Origin: Adiantum capillus-veneris
Lineage: Eukaryota > Streptophyta > Polypodiopsida > Polypodiales > Pteridaceae
Length of the DNA: 64,000 nucleotides
Assembly: GCA_014529385.2 (NCBI GenBank)
Contig: CM043944.1
Span: forward strand, 58,578,268 to 58,642,267
Direction: 5' to 3'
The position numbers were made by a program, and so were the translations under genes. The notes beneath the pieces are model-generated. The model saw only the letters and a program-made list of their open reading frames with translations, did no database searches and had not been told where the DNA came from. Shown here in pieces: positions 33,101-43,121 of the stretch. The stretch's first letter is position 1, and every line of letters begins with the position of its first letter.

Positions 33101-36100
33101 ATGAGATTTTTGGATACGAGTAAGGCTCAACAGCCTACTCTATCACAAATGGAGACTCCTCTAATGAGCCCCATGGACCCATCTTACGTCATTTCACCTG
33201 GGGTCTCTATGCAATCTGAGCCTCCGAGCGAAAACTTTAGCTTCCCTAACTTGGCTCAACCCTCTATCAAGGAAAACACAGTGCTCACTCCAGGGATAAG
33301 CCTGACAGAGAATGTACCGATGACATCTACGATTAGCGCAGTGCCACTACCTAGTGTCGTAGTACCTAATATGGGGCCTCGACCATATGTGCCTCTAGCC
33401 CCTTATGCACACATGGCCCCCACACCTCCAATTGTACCACTTGTTTATGCTCCTCGAGTGCCGCTCCCTAGCTCTTATCCGAGTGGACCTATGCCCGGTT
33501 ATGTTCCATATCCTGCATCATCCACACATATGCCAAGACCGGTACCCGTTCCTCTCCCACATATGATTCCAAGAGTACCTCCACCGGCCCTGCCTCCTCA
33601 CATAGGTGACTTGGCAGCGTTTGCTCAAACCATAGGTCGATCTATCGCGGAAAATATGCGTCATGCATCTGATAGAGAGCCTAGAAGTAAGGCAGTACAA
33701 ATTGCCAAACTCACGCAAAAATTCAATGGGGACGAAGATGCTAGGAAACACATTGAAGTGTTTGAACAAGTATGTGATTCCTTAGAGGAACGCAACGAAC
33801 TACATAAGTGCAATGCCTTAAGCTTGACATTAAGTGGGAAGGCTGGAGATTGGTATAGGACCCTAAGGGTGGACGAGAAAACAATCTACCCTACCCTTCG
33901 AAGGTTGTTTCTAAAGGAGTACATACAAGAAGGTGTGCTTTGGGGTGTAGCATCTCAGCTACAGAAGGCCGAACGTAAGGAAGGAGAGTCAGCAAGGGAC
34001 TTCATTAGTCGTCTAAAGCACGTAAACTCTCGCTGCCCTGTAAATGAGCGCTTCAACAATAACCAACTGCTTGATCGATTCATTCGAGGGTTGAGGAATG
34101 AAGGAATCTATAATGGACTAGTGATTAGAGGTATCACAACCTGGGAAGATGTCACTGCCAATGCAATCCAACTAGAGGACAACTTGATGATAGCAGGCAT
34201 GAGGGTGTCTACTGACACGAGATCCACTAGCTCACAAGCCATTGAGTATGAACCCATGACTGCAAAGCCCATTGCCAATGAGCCAAAGGTATTTGAGACA
34301 TTCTTGACAGACCTCACCAAGGCAATCCAAGAGTCTCTTAAGGATAATCGACCCCCTCAAAATAGTCACATGTATCCAAGAAGGGAGCAACAATGGTGTT
34401 CCATTTGCTTAGGTCCACATAGCACTAGTGAGTGCCCTACGTTTAGAGTAAAATTTAATGGAACTTGCAACGCATGTGGTAGGTATGGTCACCAAGCTAA
34501 GGATTGTTTAATGATCAAACGTATGATGGCAAATAGACCACCTGTAGCCTGGACGGATGCGCCTCGAGCTCCTGTATTGATGCCTACTCCACCTGTTGAG
34601 CAACTACTGCAACACATGGTCCCTAGATCTCAAAATGTTGTACAAGCTACACCGTTACCACCTCCTGTGCTAGGACCGCAGCCCCCGCATCCAAGAGTCG
34701 CCCCTATGAACCAAGTGGGTTGCGAGCCATCTAATGCTTATGCAGATGGTTGTGAGGAGGAAATAGACACTAGTATTGCCTACGGACTTGATACATTGGA
34801 AGAATGTCCTATATACTACATGGAAGATTGTTGGGGACAAGTCAAGCCGGTTTATCAAGCTGCTGCTCTCGCATCCAGAGGTCAAAATATCAACACCCAG
34901 GCTAGGAGGCCACCTCTTCAATGCTACGAGTGTGGGGGACCACATCGAGTAGCGGAGTGCCCTATTAGGCTGCAAAAGAATGCTGCACAGATGCAAATGA
35001 ATCAAGGGAGCACGTCTGCAATGCCAATACTCACATGTAATCGTTGTGGAATAGATCACTTGATTGCCCAATGCCCCTATAACCCAAATGCGCCTAAAAT
35101 CACACCCCTGAATTTGGTCGAAATTGCTACTGTGACATCACCAATACCACCCGTCGCACCCGCTTATGCGATTACACGGTCCATGCTTCAAGGGCCAGGA
35201 CATATCCTCAAAGAGAGAGATACCGCGTCAATTATCCAAGCAAAGAAAAAGAAGACACGAAGGAAGAAGTCGCAGAATACGGAAAATTCAAAGCCAAGTT
35301 CCAAAAGAAACATAGGAACAGGAGATGACCCCGTGTATATGAATGACCTCGAGGATGATTCAGATTCAGTCGAGACAATGGAGACTAGAACCAATACCAC
35401 AAAGGGAAAGACCGACAAAGAAAACCATAACATGGAACCAAATGAAAACCGAATAAGAGAAAATCATAAAGAGCCTCTGAAAACACCACAAGTGTTTCCA
35501 AATCCAATCCAAGACCCCCAAGATAAACCGCAGGGGCAAAAAGGGAAGAATCGTAAAAAGAAGATTGGGACGTACCCAAACCCTGTAGACGAGATTAAGC
35601 AGGTGAAACATCTAAGAGGTTTAGTGGAGGAGACTCAAAGGAAACTAGAACCAAAACCCATGCATGTAAAAATTCATGACACAGTGTTTCCCACGCAAGT
35701 TCATCCACCCCACATGAACCATAGACCGTTAGCCATATCTAGTATCATCCAAGAAGGGAGTGAGGACAGGACATCAGAAAGTGAGCATACACCTTTCTTG
35801 TTGGAAAGGATGTTTAACGAAGGAATACCTGATCCCATTGAGGAATATGAGATTCCATCCTCACCAGTTCTTAGTGAAGGACCTACACCCTGCAAAACGC
35901 CAATGAATGTTGCCAAACTAGTGGACTTCATGTCTTCTGAGGTCCGAACCACGATCATAGCAAAGCTGTATGGAGATCCTGAGTTATTCCTTGCACTTCG
36001 AGCATTCCTTAACGGAGAGCTACGAACGGGATTACCGCAGTTTGCACAACCAAATAGGCCTGACTCGATTATGATTGATGAGGAAAATCATGTGCAATCA

Positions 36101-37477
36101 CTTGACTTAGATGGACACGAGTCTGTGATCGAGGTACCAATTAACGAATTAGGGCAGTATTTTGAAGGCGACGAGTCTAATGCGACCCTACCCATCACTA
36201 CCAAGGGATTAACTATAAAGGGAATTCTTGATGGTGGTGCGGGAGTTAGCATCGTTACAAAAGATTGTTGGGAATCCATGGGAAAACCCCGCCTCAGTGT
36301 TACTAACATTGTGGTAAAGATGGCAAATGGTACCATAGCCAAACCTATGGGGATGCTCAAGGATCTTAAGATCAAAGTTCTAGGACACAAGGTACGACAT
36401 ACGTTCATTGTAATGGATTTCTCTAAACACCTTATGTCATATGAAATGATTTTAGGACGACCATTCATGAGGGAAGCACAAATGGTTCACGATTGGTCTA
36501 AAAATCATGTCTATTTGCAATTCCAAGACTCTGTCCTTAGAGTGGATTTGGTGACTGGTAAGGTACACCCCTTAGGGAGTAAAACCATTATTGATTATCG
36601 CTCTGACACCACAGTTCACTCGGCCCCACTACAATATTGTTACACTTGTAAGAAGGATACAGACATTGGCCAAGATTCTCCTTACATGGATGTGTTACCG
36701 GGTATGACGGAATCAGACAATGTAGACTGGGTCCACCTAGCATCAACCATAGACACTTGGGGAAATAGGGGGACGACCTGGGTAACACCTGAGGGGAATG
36801 AAATGCCTATACCCTTAAATATGCTACAAGCAATTCATATCGCTTCTGACAAGACTCATCCTAATGTAACGAAGAAAACATACAAGTGGGTCCCTAAAGC
36901 TTCTTTAGTGACCATAGCTAGTGCTAAAAAACAGAAGCCTTGTAAGAAACGTACCACTCGCTCCAAGAAAAGTAAGAAAATGTTGCGATGGATCCCTAAA
37001 CGACTATTGGAAGCCCAAGGCTACTATCAAGGAAATGATCAAATCTGGGTGCCAAAACGTAGATTGTGCTCTTACCTATCACCTGACCCAAGTGAGCCCA
37101 ATCCCGTATCTCCAAAACGAATCAATGATCGTGGAAAGAAAAAAATCACAGGATGCTACACACCTGCTTCCGAGTTAGTTTGGGTACCAAAGAAAGAACG
37201 ATTTGTTCCACCTAGCTCAAGAAGGGGGGAGTCCCATGAAGATTCTAGCTCCTCATGTAATACATCCATAGAGGTAAAAGCTTCTACACAGCCTCCATCT
37301 ATAGTAGTGGACCTCCATGAAGCTACAAAAGAATCCACACCTCCGAGTGTTCAAGAATCACCTAATGAACCACTTCAAATTCGATTCTGGGAGAGTACCT
37401 TACCACCGTTGCAACTTGACAAGGCACCTAGGGTAATAGAAAACTACTGGCAAAAATCCTCACCTATTACCAACTAG
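33101..37477 (+). CDS. ORF2: Gag core, four zinc knuckles, retropepsin, WxPK tail
   Basis: 1458 codons, uninterrupted. A Pro-rich region (about 1-185) precedes the gag core (about 205-365, AKLTQKFNGDEDARKHIEVF, LSLTLSGKAGDWYR, RFIRGLRNEGIYNGL). Four knuckles follow: CSICLGPHSTSEC (about 432), CNACGRYGHQAKDC (about 455), CYECGGPHRVAEC (about 608) and CNRCGIDHLIAQC (about 646). Only the second is canonical CX2CX4HX4C; the others are CX2CX3HX4C. A Lys-rich linker (about 705-850) leads to a retropepsin-like domain (ILDGGAGVSIVT about 1040-1051, MILGRPFM about 1110). The tail repeats W-[VI]-P-K near 1261, 1296, 1314 and 1359. It should form particles, bind RNA and self-process. The Asp-Gly-Gly active site is unusual. 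No polymerase follows. Confidence 0.9.
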   Translation: MRFLDTSKAQQPTLSQMETPLMSPMDPSYVISPGVSMQSEPPSENFSFPNLAQPSIKENTVLTPGISLTENVPMTSTISAVPLPSVVVPNMGPRPYVPLAPYAHMAPTPPIVPLVYAPRVPLPSSYPSGPMPGYVPYPASSTHMPRPVPVPLPHMIPRVPPPALPPHIGDLAAFAQTIGRSIAENMRHASDREPRSKAVQIAKLTQKFNGDEDARKHIEVFEQVCDSLEERNELHKCNALSLTLSGKAGDWYRTLRVDEKTIYPTLRRLFLKEYIQEGVLWGVASQLQKAERKEGESARDFISRLKHVNSRCPVNERFNNNQLLDRFIRGLRNEGIYNGLVIRGITTWEDVTANAIQLEDNLMIAGMRVSTDTRSTSSQAIEYEPMTAKPIANEPKVFETFLTDLTKAIQESLKDNRPPQNSHMYPRREQQWCSICLGPHSTSECPTFRVKFNGTCNACGRYGHQAKDCLMIKRMMANRPPVAWTDAPRAPVLMPTPPVEQLLQHMVPRSQNVVQATPLPPPVLGPQPPHPRVAPMNQVGCEPSNAYADGCEEEIDTSIAYGLDTLEECPIYYMEDCWGQVKPVYQAAALASRGQNINTQARRPPLQCYECGGPHRVAECPIRLQKNAAQMQMNQGSTSAMPILTCNRCGIDHLIAQCPYNPNAPKITPLNLVEIATVTSPIPPVAPAYAITRSMLQGPGHILKERDTASIIQAKKKKTRRKKSQNTENSKPSSKRNIGTGDDPVYMNDLEDDSDSVETMETRTNTTKGKTDKENHNMEPNENRIRENHKEPLKTPQVFPNPIQDPQDKPQGQKGKNRKKKIGTYPNPVDEIKQVKHLRGLVEETQRKLEPKPMHVKIHDTVFPTQVHPPHMNHRPLAISSIIQEGSEDRTSESEHTPFLLERMFNEGIPDPIEEYEIPSSPVLSEGPTPCKTPMNVAKLVDFMSSEVRTTIIAKLYGDPELFLALRAFLNGELRTGLPQFAQPNRPDSIMIDEENHVQSLDLDGHESVIEVPINELGQYFEGDESNATLPITTKGLTIKGILDGGAGVSIVTKDCWESMGKPRLSVTNIVVKMANGTIAKPMGMLKDLKIKVLGHKVRHTFIVMDFSKHLMSYEMILGRPFMREAQMVHDWSKNHVYLQFQDSVLRVDLVTGKVHPLGSKTIIDYRSDTTVHSAPLQYCYTCKKDTDIGQDSPYMDVLPGMTESDNVDWVHLASTIDTWGNRGTTWVTPEGNEMPIPLNMLQAIHIASDKTHPNVTKKTYKWVPKASLVTIASAKKQKPCKKRTTRSKKSKKMLRWIPKRLLEAQGYYQGNDQIWVPKRRLCSYLSPDPSEPNPVSPKRINDRGKKKITGCYTPASELVWVPKKERFVPPSSRRGESHEDSSSSCNTSIEVKASTQPPSIVVDLHEATKESTPPSVQESPNEPLQIRFWESTLPPLQLDKAPRVIENYWQKSSPITN

Positions 37478-39129
37478 AACAATTGGTTTCAAAGGGTGGC
37501 AAGCTCATTTCAAATAGTATGATCTACCCAAGGAAGGGGGGAGTGTTTGCTGTCATCATTCATTTGTTTCCCTCTCAACCTTTTTCCCTGACCTCTCAAT
37601 TCTAATCTTAGGGAATGTACATATAAAGCTTTATACTCACAAAAAAAAAAAAAGAGCAAGCGCAATTAGCAAACGAGTATGCACAATAAAAGTCAAAACA
37701 TTGACTCAGACCTACACATGTCACATTTGGTACAGTGAAACAGAAACCTATGCCATAAAACACCTTTGATCCTCATCACTTGAGTGATGGAGGGTAGGTA
37801 AGATTAGTACGATAGGAGTGTTTCTGTTTTAGAGTTGAGTGATTAGCAAAGATCTCTTTTCCCACTAATGTGCCTCCTGGAGGTATTCCTTTTGTTTCCT
37901 AGTGTGTACAGGAGCGTGTTTCTATTGATAGGATTTGGACCTTCATGGAACCTTCAAATCAAGCGCGACCATCAACACAAACAGGTGTTTCTTGTCCATT
38001 AGCATTGCCCTTATCTTTTTTTCATCCATGTTTGTCTGCTTTGATTGTGATTGGTAGCATAATATTCAGCGCATTGGCTTAGTATCAAACATTTAATTCA
38101 ATGCAATCTTTTGTCATAATCACTTGTTTAGGTGTAAAAATCAAGCAGTCCGACTAAGCTAGTTTGACCAAGTTAGGTATTAGAAATCTTCTCTTAATAC
38201 CATGGGGAATGCCTTCCTAATAAGCAATGGTTACTTAGGTTCTTAATCCAATTTAGGCAGCATTGTATGAAATGTACTAGGGCTTTCTAGTGGGCTTAAC
38301 CCTATTGACCTTTAGCGTAAGTATTATAAAGGGAGTTTACTAATGTGATGAGCCTGGGGAGGGTAACAGTGTTATATGACCCCCCAAAGTTACAAAATTA
38401 AAATGATGAAAATGAACAAACAAAAAATCAAAGTGCCACAATGTAAAATTTTAAGCTGGAAGAGAAATCTCAGCTTGATTTGGTACTTCACTCACATGTA
38501 TTGCCTATGGTACTAGAGCCCTAGAGGTTCCCAGTGTGGGCGCTTTTCCTTGAAAAGCAAAAAACCCAAGGCATACAAAATAAGCACACACATCATAATT
38601 GAATCACTGTGAAAAGACCTTGGGGGGTCAAAGAAAAAGTAATCAGCCAGGCGATGATTTCATGAGAAATTCCTTTTATGGTAGCTTAACTACAAGGTTT
38701 TCTAGATATAGCCTCTAGTCAGCCCTTGAACATGAATACTTGGCTCTCGCGATTAAACAACTTAATTGACCACAGAAAATTAAGAAGCTTGCCCATGGTA
38801 TTAATATTCGATCTCTAGTGCTTTTCGATCGTCAAATTAGCGACCCCAGACTTGTTTAATTTTTTGCCTTTACATCTGTTTATGCATTTGATTACATTGC
38901 AATTTAATGTTCATTGCTAACAAATTGTTTGAAATTCTTTTACCAATCAATTTTTCTATCTAAAACTGCATATGCTTTTTAAGAGAATGCAATTACTGTG
39001 CCAATGTTGTTTGATTTTGCAGTGACTGAAGAAGGCTAAGGACATTCATCTCAAATGCTCTTCCACCTCGACGATCCAGCTTCAACTCAATAGCTTCCGA
39101 GGACGGAATCTACATCAGGAAGGGGGGCA
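37478..39129 (+). other. Non-coding 3' domain of the gag-protease element
   Basis: 1.65 kb without coding signal. It contains a first oligopurine run (AAGGAAGGGGGGAG, about 37530-37543) and a second at the LTR edge (AGGAAGGGGGGCA, about 39117-39129), which is the functional-looking polypurine tract. I searched by eye for YxDD, RNase H and integrase motifs on both strands and saw none. Confidence 0.75.
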
Positions 39130-39422
39130 TGTTAACCCTCACGGCACACGGACACCCATCACCTACGATGGACGCGTATTATGTATTCGATAGAGTCAGG
39201 TACCCGGCTTGTCGGACCAATAGGGAAAGGTAGAGTGATCGCCGATGACAGGCGCACTTTAACTTGGACATTCAAGGGATTAGTTGGTTAAGCATGGGCG
39301 CCCAAGTGTGAATGGGGTGAGCTCCTATAAAAGCCAACTAAACCTAATTTTTACTCATTCTCTCATTTGTGCAATTGAAGAGTGCTCTTGCTCCATCTCC
39401 ATCTTCTTCTTCTTCACCTCCT

Positions 39423-39453
<31 letters not shown>

Positions 39454-39703
39454 GAGAGTGTGTGTGCGATCGAGCATTACGAAGGCACGACGGTGGCGAA
39501 GCGGTTGAGCGCGGCACGACTGCAGCTTCTTCTTCATCGCGGCGAGGAATCCACCACGAAGGCGAGCGTAGAGCGGTGAGTGACACACCCTTTGTTTTCT
39601 TGAACTTGCTAGTTTAGGCTTGTTGTGTGCTTGGAGCCGTTTGTGGCTCGCATACGGTGTATTGGCAAGTCCCTTGCTTCGACAGTGCGGCAAGGAGCGC
39701 ACA
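39130..39703 (+). repeat. 3' LTR of the gag-protease element
   Basis: 574-bp partner of 30853-31424, followed by the target duplication GGAGT. Confidence 0.95.
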
Positions 39704-39708
39704 GGAGT

Positions 39709-40307
39709 TAACGAGATTTCCTCCATGTGCCTATCGGGTCATCTGTGTCTTCGGTTGACATTATGTTGATCTAGGTTGTGCTGCATGCATGTTAAGGGTG
39801 GTGTGGTTTGCTCCCGCAACAAAAAGAGACGATACCAAGTGGTTAGTCTCTATTGTCAATATTGCTCACCAGCTTGTGAGATTTAGGCTCAAAAGACAGA
39901 GAGTATTACATATTTTTAGATCTCGCATGTTAGATATTTTAAAAACTACCTGTAGAGACTAGATTTTGCACTCACTTCTACACTTTTGAGTCTCTTCTTT
40001 GAAACAAAGATGGAGTCATAACTACGTTTATATGTATGACATTTCATGACTAGAGAGCAAGCGGAATGGAAAAGTGAAAGAGAAAATCAAAGTCGTGAGG
40101 GCAGCGCTTCCGAAAAAAACTTGGTGGAGTAGTGTGATGGATGCATATTGAAATCTTGACCAGAGGGCACCCAATCCCAAAAACGTATGGATGCCATGGT
40201 GGACTGTCCAAAGGAGTTTTTAGTGTCTTGAAATATTAAAGCAGTCACTAGTGGAAAAGCATTAGTGTGTTCCATTCTCTCTTTGACAAAAGAAAGTCCT
40301 CTGGAAG
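39709..40307. other. Flank resumed after the insertion, nothing recognised
   Basis: Continues the sequence interrupted at 30852. No coding or repeat signal is clear. Confidence 0.4.
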
Positions 40308-40971
40308 TACTTTCATGCTAGATGGATTGGAGCACATACACCATTACACAGTGCTACTTACTTGCTTGATCCTGAATACTAGAATTTAGAATTGGTATCC
40401 AATGTTGAAGTGGTTCATGATTTTTACACAATGGTAACACTCTTTACGCCAATGTTGATGATCGTGTAAGATGAATAAAATAAATGTCCTCCTTTTGATT
40501 GAAAGGTCTTTTTTCAAACTCTCTTTTTCAGCAAATGGCAACTGAGATGCCTGCATGGAAATGGTGGATGATGAATGGTAGAGAAAACTATGATTTGTTG
40601 CGTAACCCTACAATGAAGGTTTTAAGACAGTGTCATTTAAATTAAAGCTCCAAAAGAAATTGGAGCATGTACAAATATATTCACAGCACTACTCGCAATT
40701 GACTTCTTGCAGATCATGGAGATAACTTGTTTACATGTATTGCAGTGAAAATATTATGTGTCACATTGAAATAAAAGAACTAGAAGAAGGTATGCCCAAA
40801 TGGGTGTATGATTGCGATGATGTAGAATACAAACACTTTGACATTGGACCTGTGTTGTGCACAAGCCATGAGCTAGAGGAAAGCATCAATATTGACGCAG
40901 AGCTCAATCAAGCATACGACAAAGTAGACATAGATGAAAGAATCTTGAAAAATGATGAGAATGAATATTAA
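40308..40971 (+). pseudogene. hAT transposase C-terminal fragment
   Basis: In one frame HARWIGAHTPLHSATYLLDP matches the hAT stretch where Pro-Leu-His-x-Ala-x-Tyr-x-Leu-Asp-Pro precedes the dimerisation region. After an intron-like gap (40466-40531, GTAAG...TTTTTCAG) comes MPAWKWWMMNG and then SSKRNWSMYKYIHSTTRN. That last motif is the hallmark of the hAT family dimerisation domain (Ser-x-x-Arg-Asn-Trp-Ser...His...Arg-Asn). At least three in-frame stops interrupt it. The last frame (40735-40971) is an acidic C-terminus. The DDE catalytic part and terminal inverted repeats are not visible, so this is an old fragment of a domesticable but dead transposase. Confidence 0.8.
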
Positions 40972-41200
40972 GCAACAGTTTCATTGAATTTTAAAAAGAG
41001 TGTCATTAGTAAAAGATAAAAAATAGTTTTCATCTTGGAATAGATTTCAAAGTACACTAGGAGTTGCCTCTTGTGACCCCGATGGTTTGTTTCATTGACC
41101 ATGCCAAGTATGGTATATAGGCCTTCATTAATTGTTTCACTTCACAATGTGCATGTGGACATATTTTACATTCACCTCACTAACAATATAAGATGGTAAT

Positions 41201-42765
41201 TGTAACATTCAATGGCCTAATAACTTATGTGTAGTAGAAATTAGCATGAACATAGTGGGCATTTCATTAAGATAGATTCCTAATGAGAATTACAAGAGTG
41301 CTTGGGTGGAGAGAGCAACAAAAAGCATAACACTTAGTTAGATAGCATCGACAATACTTTCAAAAGAGAGAGAAATTAAGCTATTGACAACAGTTGAGGA
41401 CCGGATTTTCATGGAGCCGGTCCCCCCTCCAAAAGGCTTTGTATTATGGTTTCTCCCATCAAGAGAGACATTGTACAATACAATTCTTTGTGTTCCTTCA
41501 AGACTAGCTAGTGCAATGAAGATGGAAACTTCGTGCACTAAGCAAAACACTTAACAAACACAACTTGAATTATCCCCGTTCTCAGACCCAAGACCTCTTA
41601 TACCTTCGAATATGGTGAGAGCTAGCAGGGTATGAGAGTATATTGAGAGGATGAAAGAGTATCTTACGAGAAAGATGTACATCTCCTCACATAATCACTC
41701 ATATGTAGCATATCCTAGCTTAGTAATTATCTTGGTAGAGGAGATGAGCATTCATTGAAGCTTGGATCTTGGTTGGATTTTCATTCACATGCCAAGAGAG
41801 TGTTGATGTAGGCTTCTATCTCACAAGCTTGGAGTAGGTGATGAGTTCTCCATTAAAGCATGGGAAGAGATAGTCTTCTCTTTCTTCACACATGAGCTTG
41901 TGTGAGTGTGTGTGTGATAATGCCTTGCAAAAATCAGCCCCCTCTCTCTCTTGGGCGAGCCCTCTTGCTAATTGCTCTTGCTGAAGCCTCATTGGCCCTC
42001 CCCAAGTCAAGCCAATTACAATTAAGTAGCATAAGTGGTATCCTTTTGACATGTGTCCCCCTTTCCCCTTTTGTGAGAGATTTAGGTAATTAAATAATTA
42101 AACTAAACTCTCATTGGACCCCTTTGCCTCCTGGAAAATAGGAATCAGGCAAGCCATGGGGCTCCTGAATGCTCATTGGACCCCTTGGGAGACGTCCCAA
42201 TAGTCTTCTAGGAGACTTAATTCTCATTGGTTTCTTTTATTAAATGTTTTTAAATTAATTGATCTAGATTTAATCTTGCTTAATTCTCATTGGTCCACTT
42301 CAAGGGTCATCCAATAGAAATTGGGCACACCTTGTGGGCATCTGGCCTAGGGAGCTGACATGTGTCCCTCATTCCCTTTCTGTAAAGGGAGCCTGTGTGT
42401 GTGTGTGTGGCTTTCTCTCTCATCCCCTACCTTTAGGGCTCGCCTCCTTCCATGTAGGGATGTGCAAAGACTTTTAGGGCACACACAAAGCATCCAATTT
42501 TCCCTAGGGTTGACCTTTGGACACAACCTTTGAATTTTGGAACCTTAGCATTTTGGAAGTCTTAATGGGCTGAACCTTAGGGTCTTTTTAGCCCATTGTT
42601 GCACATGGCTCTTTTGAAGATGGCCCCCCCTTTGGATCCCTATTGTGGTCGGTCTGCTAGCTTAACCAATATTCTAGCTTTTTCTCCCCTGGCCTTCCTC
42701 ACATTAAATGATCAGTTCAATATGAGAAAATCATTTAGGAGAATTAGATATTGATTATTATGACA
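41201..42765 (-). repeat. 3' LTR of the chromovirus
   Basis: 1565 bp, TGTCATAATA to ATGTTACA on the minus strand. Directly inside it is the polypurine tract (minus strand AAGAGAGAGG, about 42769-42778). Confidence 0.93.
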
Positions 42766-43121
42766 TTACCTCTCTCTTAAAATCATAGTCGTCCTCGACT
42801 ATGGTGTAGAGAAGATAAAGCATGTTCATGAGTCCTTTTCTTAGCGGGTAGAGGATCCCTATGTTACCTTACGACATCATTCCACAATGGATGACTAGTC
42901 CATTTGGCGTTTGAGAGCCTGAGGCTGCCGAAAGCATGTCTGCACATTAGTCCTATCAGTCTTCCATAGTAGAGTGACAAGCTCTACTTGGTGTTTGGGA
43001 GACGTCGTCTCCGCAAACTTGATCTAAGCATGCATACTACTTCATTTTTGTGCACAGATAAAGAAAAAGAGAGTCTTATAAGAAAAAAAAATTGATCATT
43101 TTTAACATTTTGTACATTTGC

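Larger units (their letters stand above)
30853..39703 (+). mobile_element. LTR element encoding Gag and protease only
   Basis: 8851 bp with 572/574-bp LTRs and a perfect 5-bp duplication GGAGT (30848-30852 and 39704-39708). The LTRs differ at about four bases plus 2 bp in the microsatellite, so the insertion is young. Two long open frames, 32343-33092 and 33101-37477, are undamaged. Together they encode an acidic N-terminal protein, a gag core with four zinc knuckles and a retropepsin-like domain, but no RT, RNase H or integrase. The 1.65 kb between the second ORF and the 3' LTR is non-coding. The Asp-type PBS indicates gypsy ancestry. It resembles TR-GAG elements but also keeps a protease. 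Transposition would need pol in trans. Confidence 0.93.

Noticed and set aside
37478-39129. Hidden RT or integrase downstream of the gag-protease ORF
   Set aside because: No YxDD, RNase H or DDE context seen in any frame, and no long open frame.
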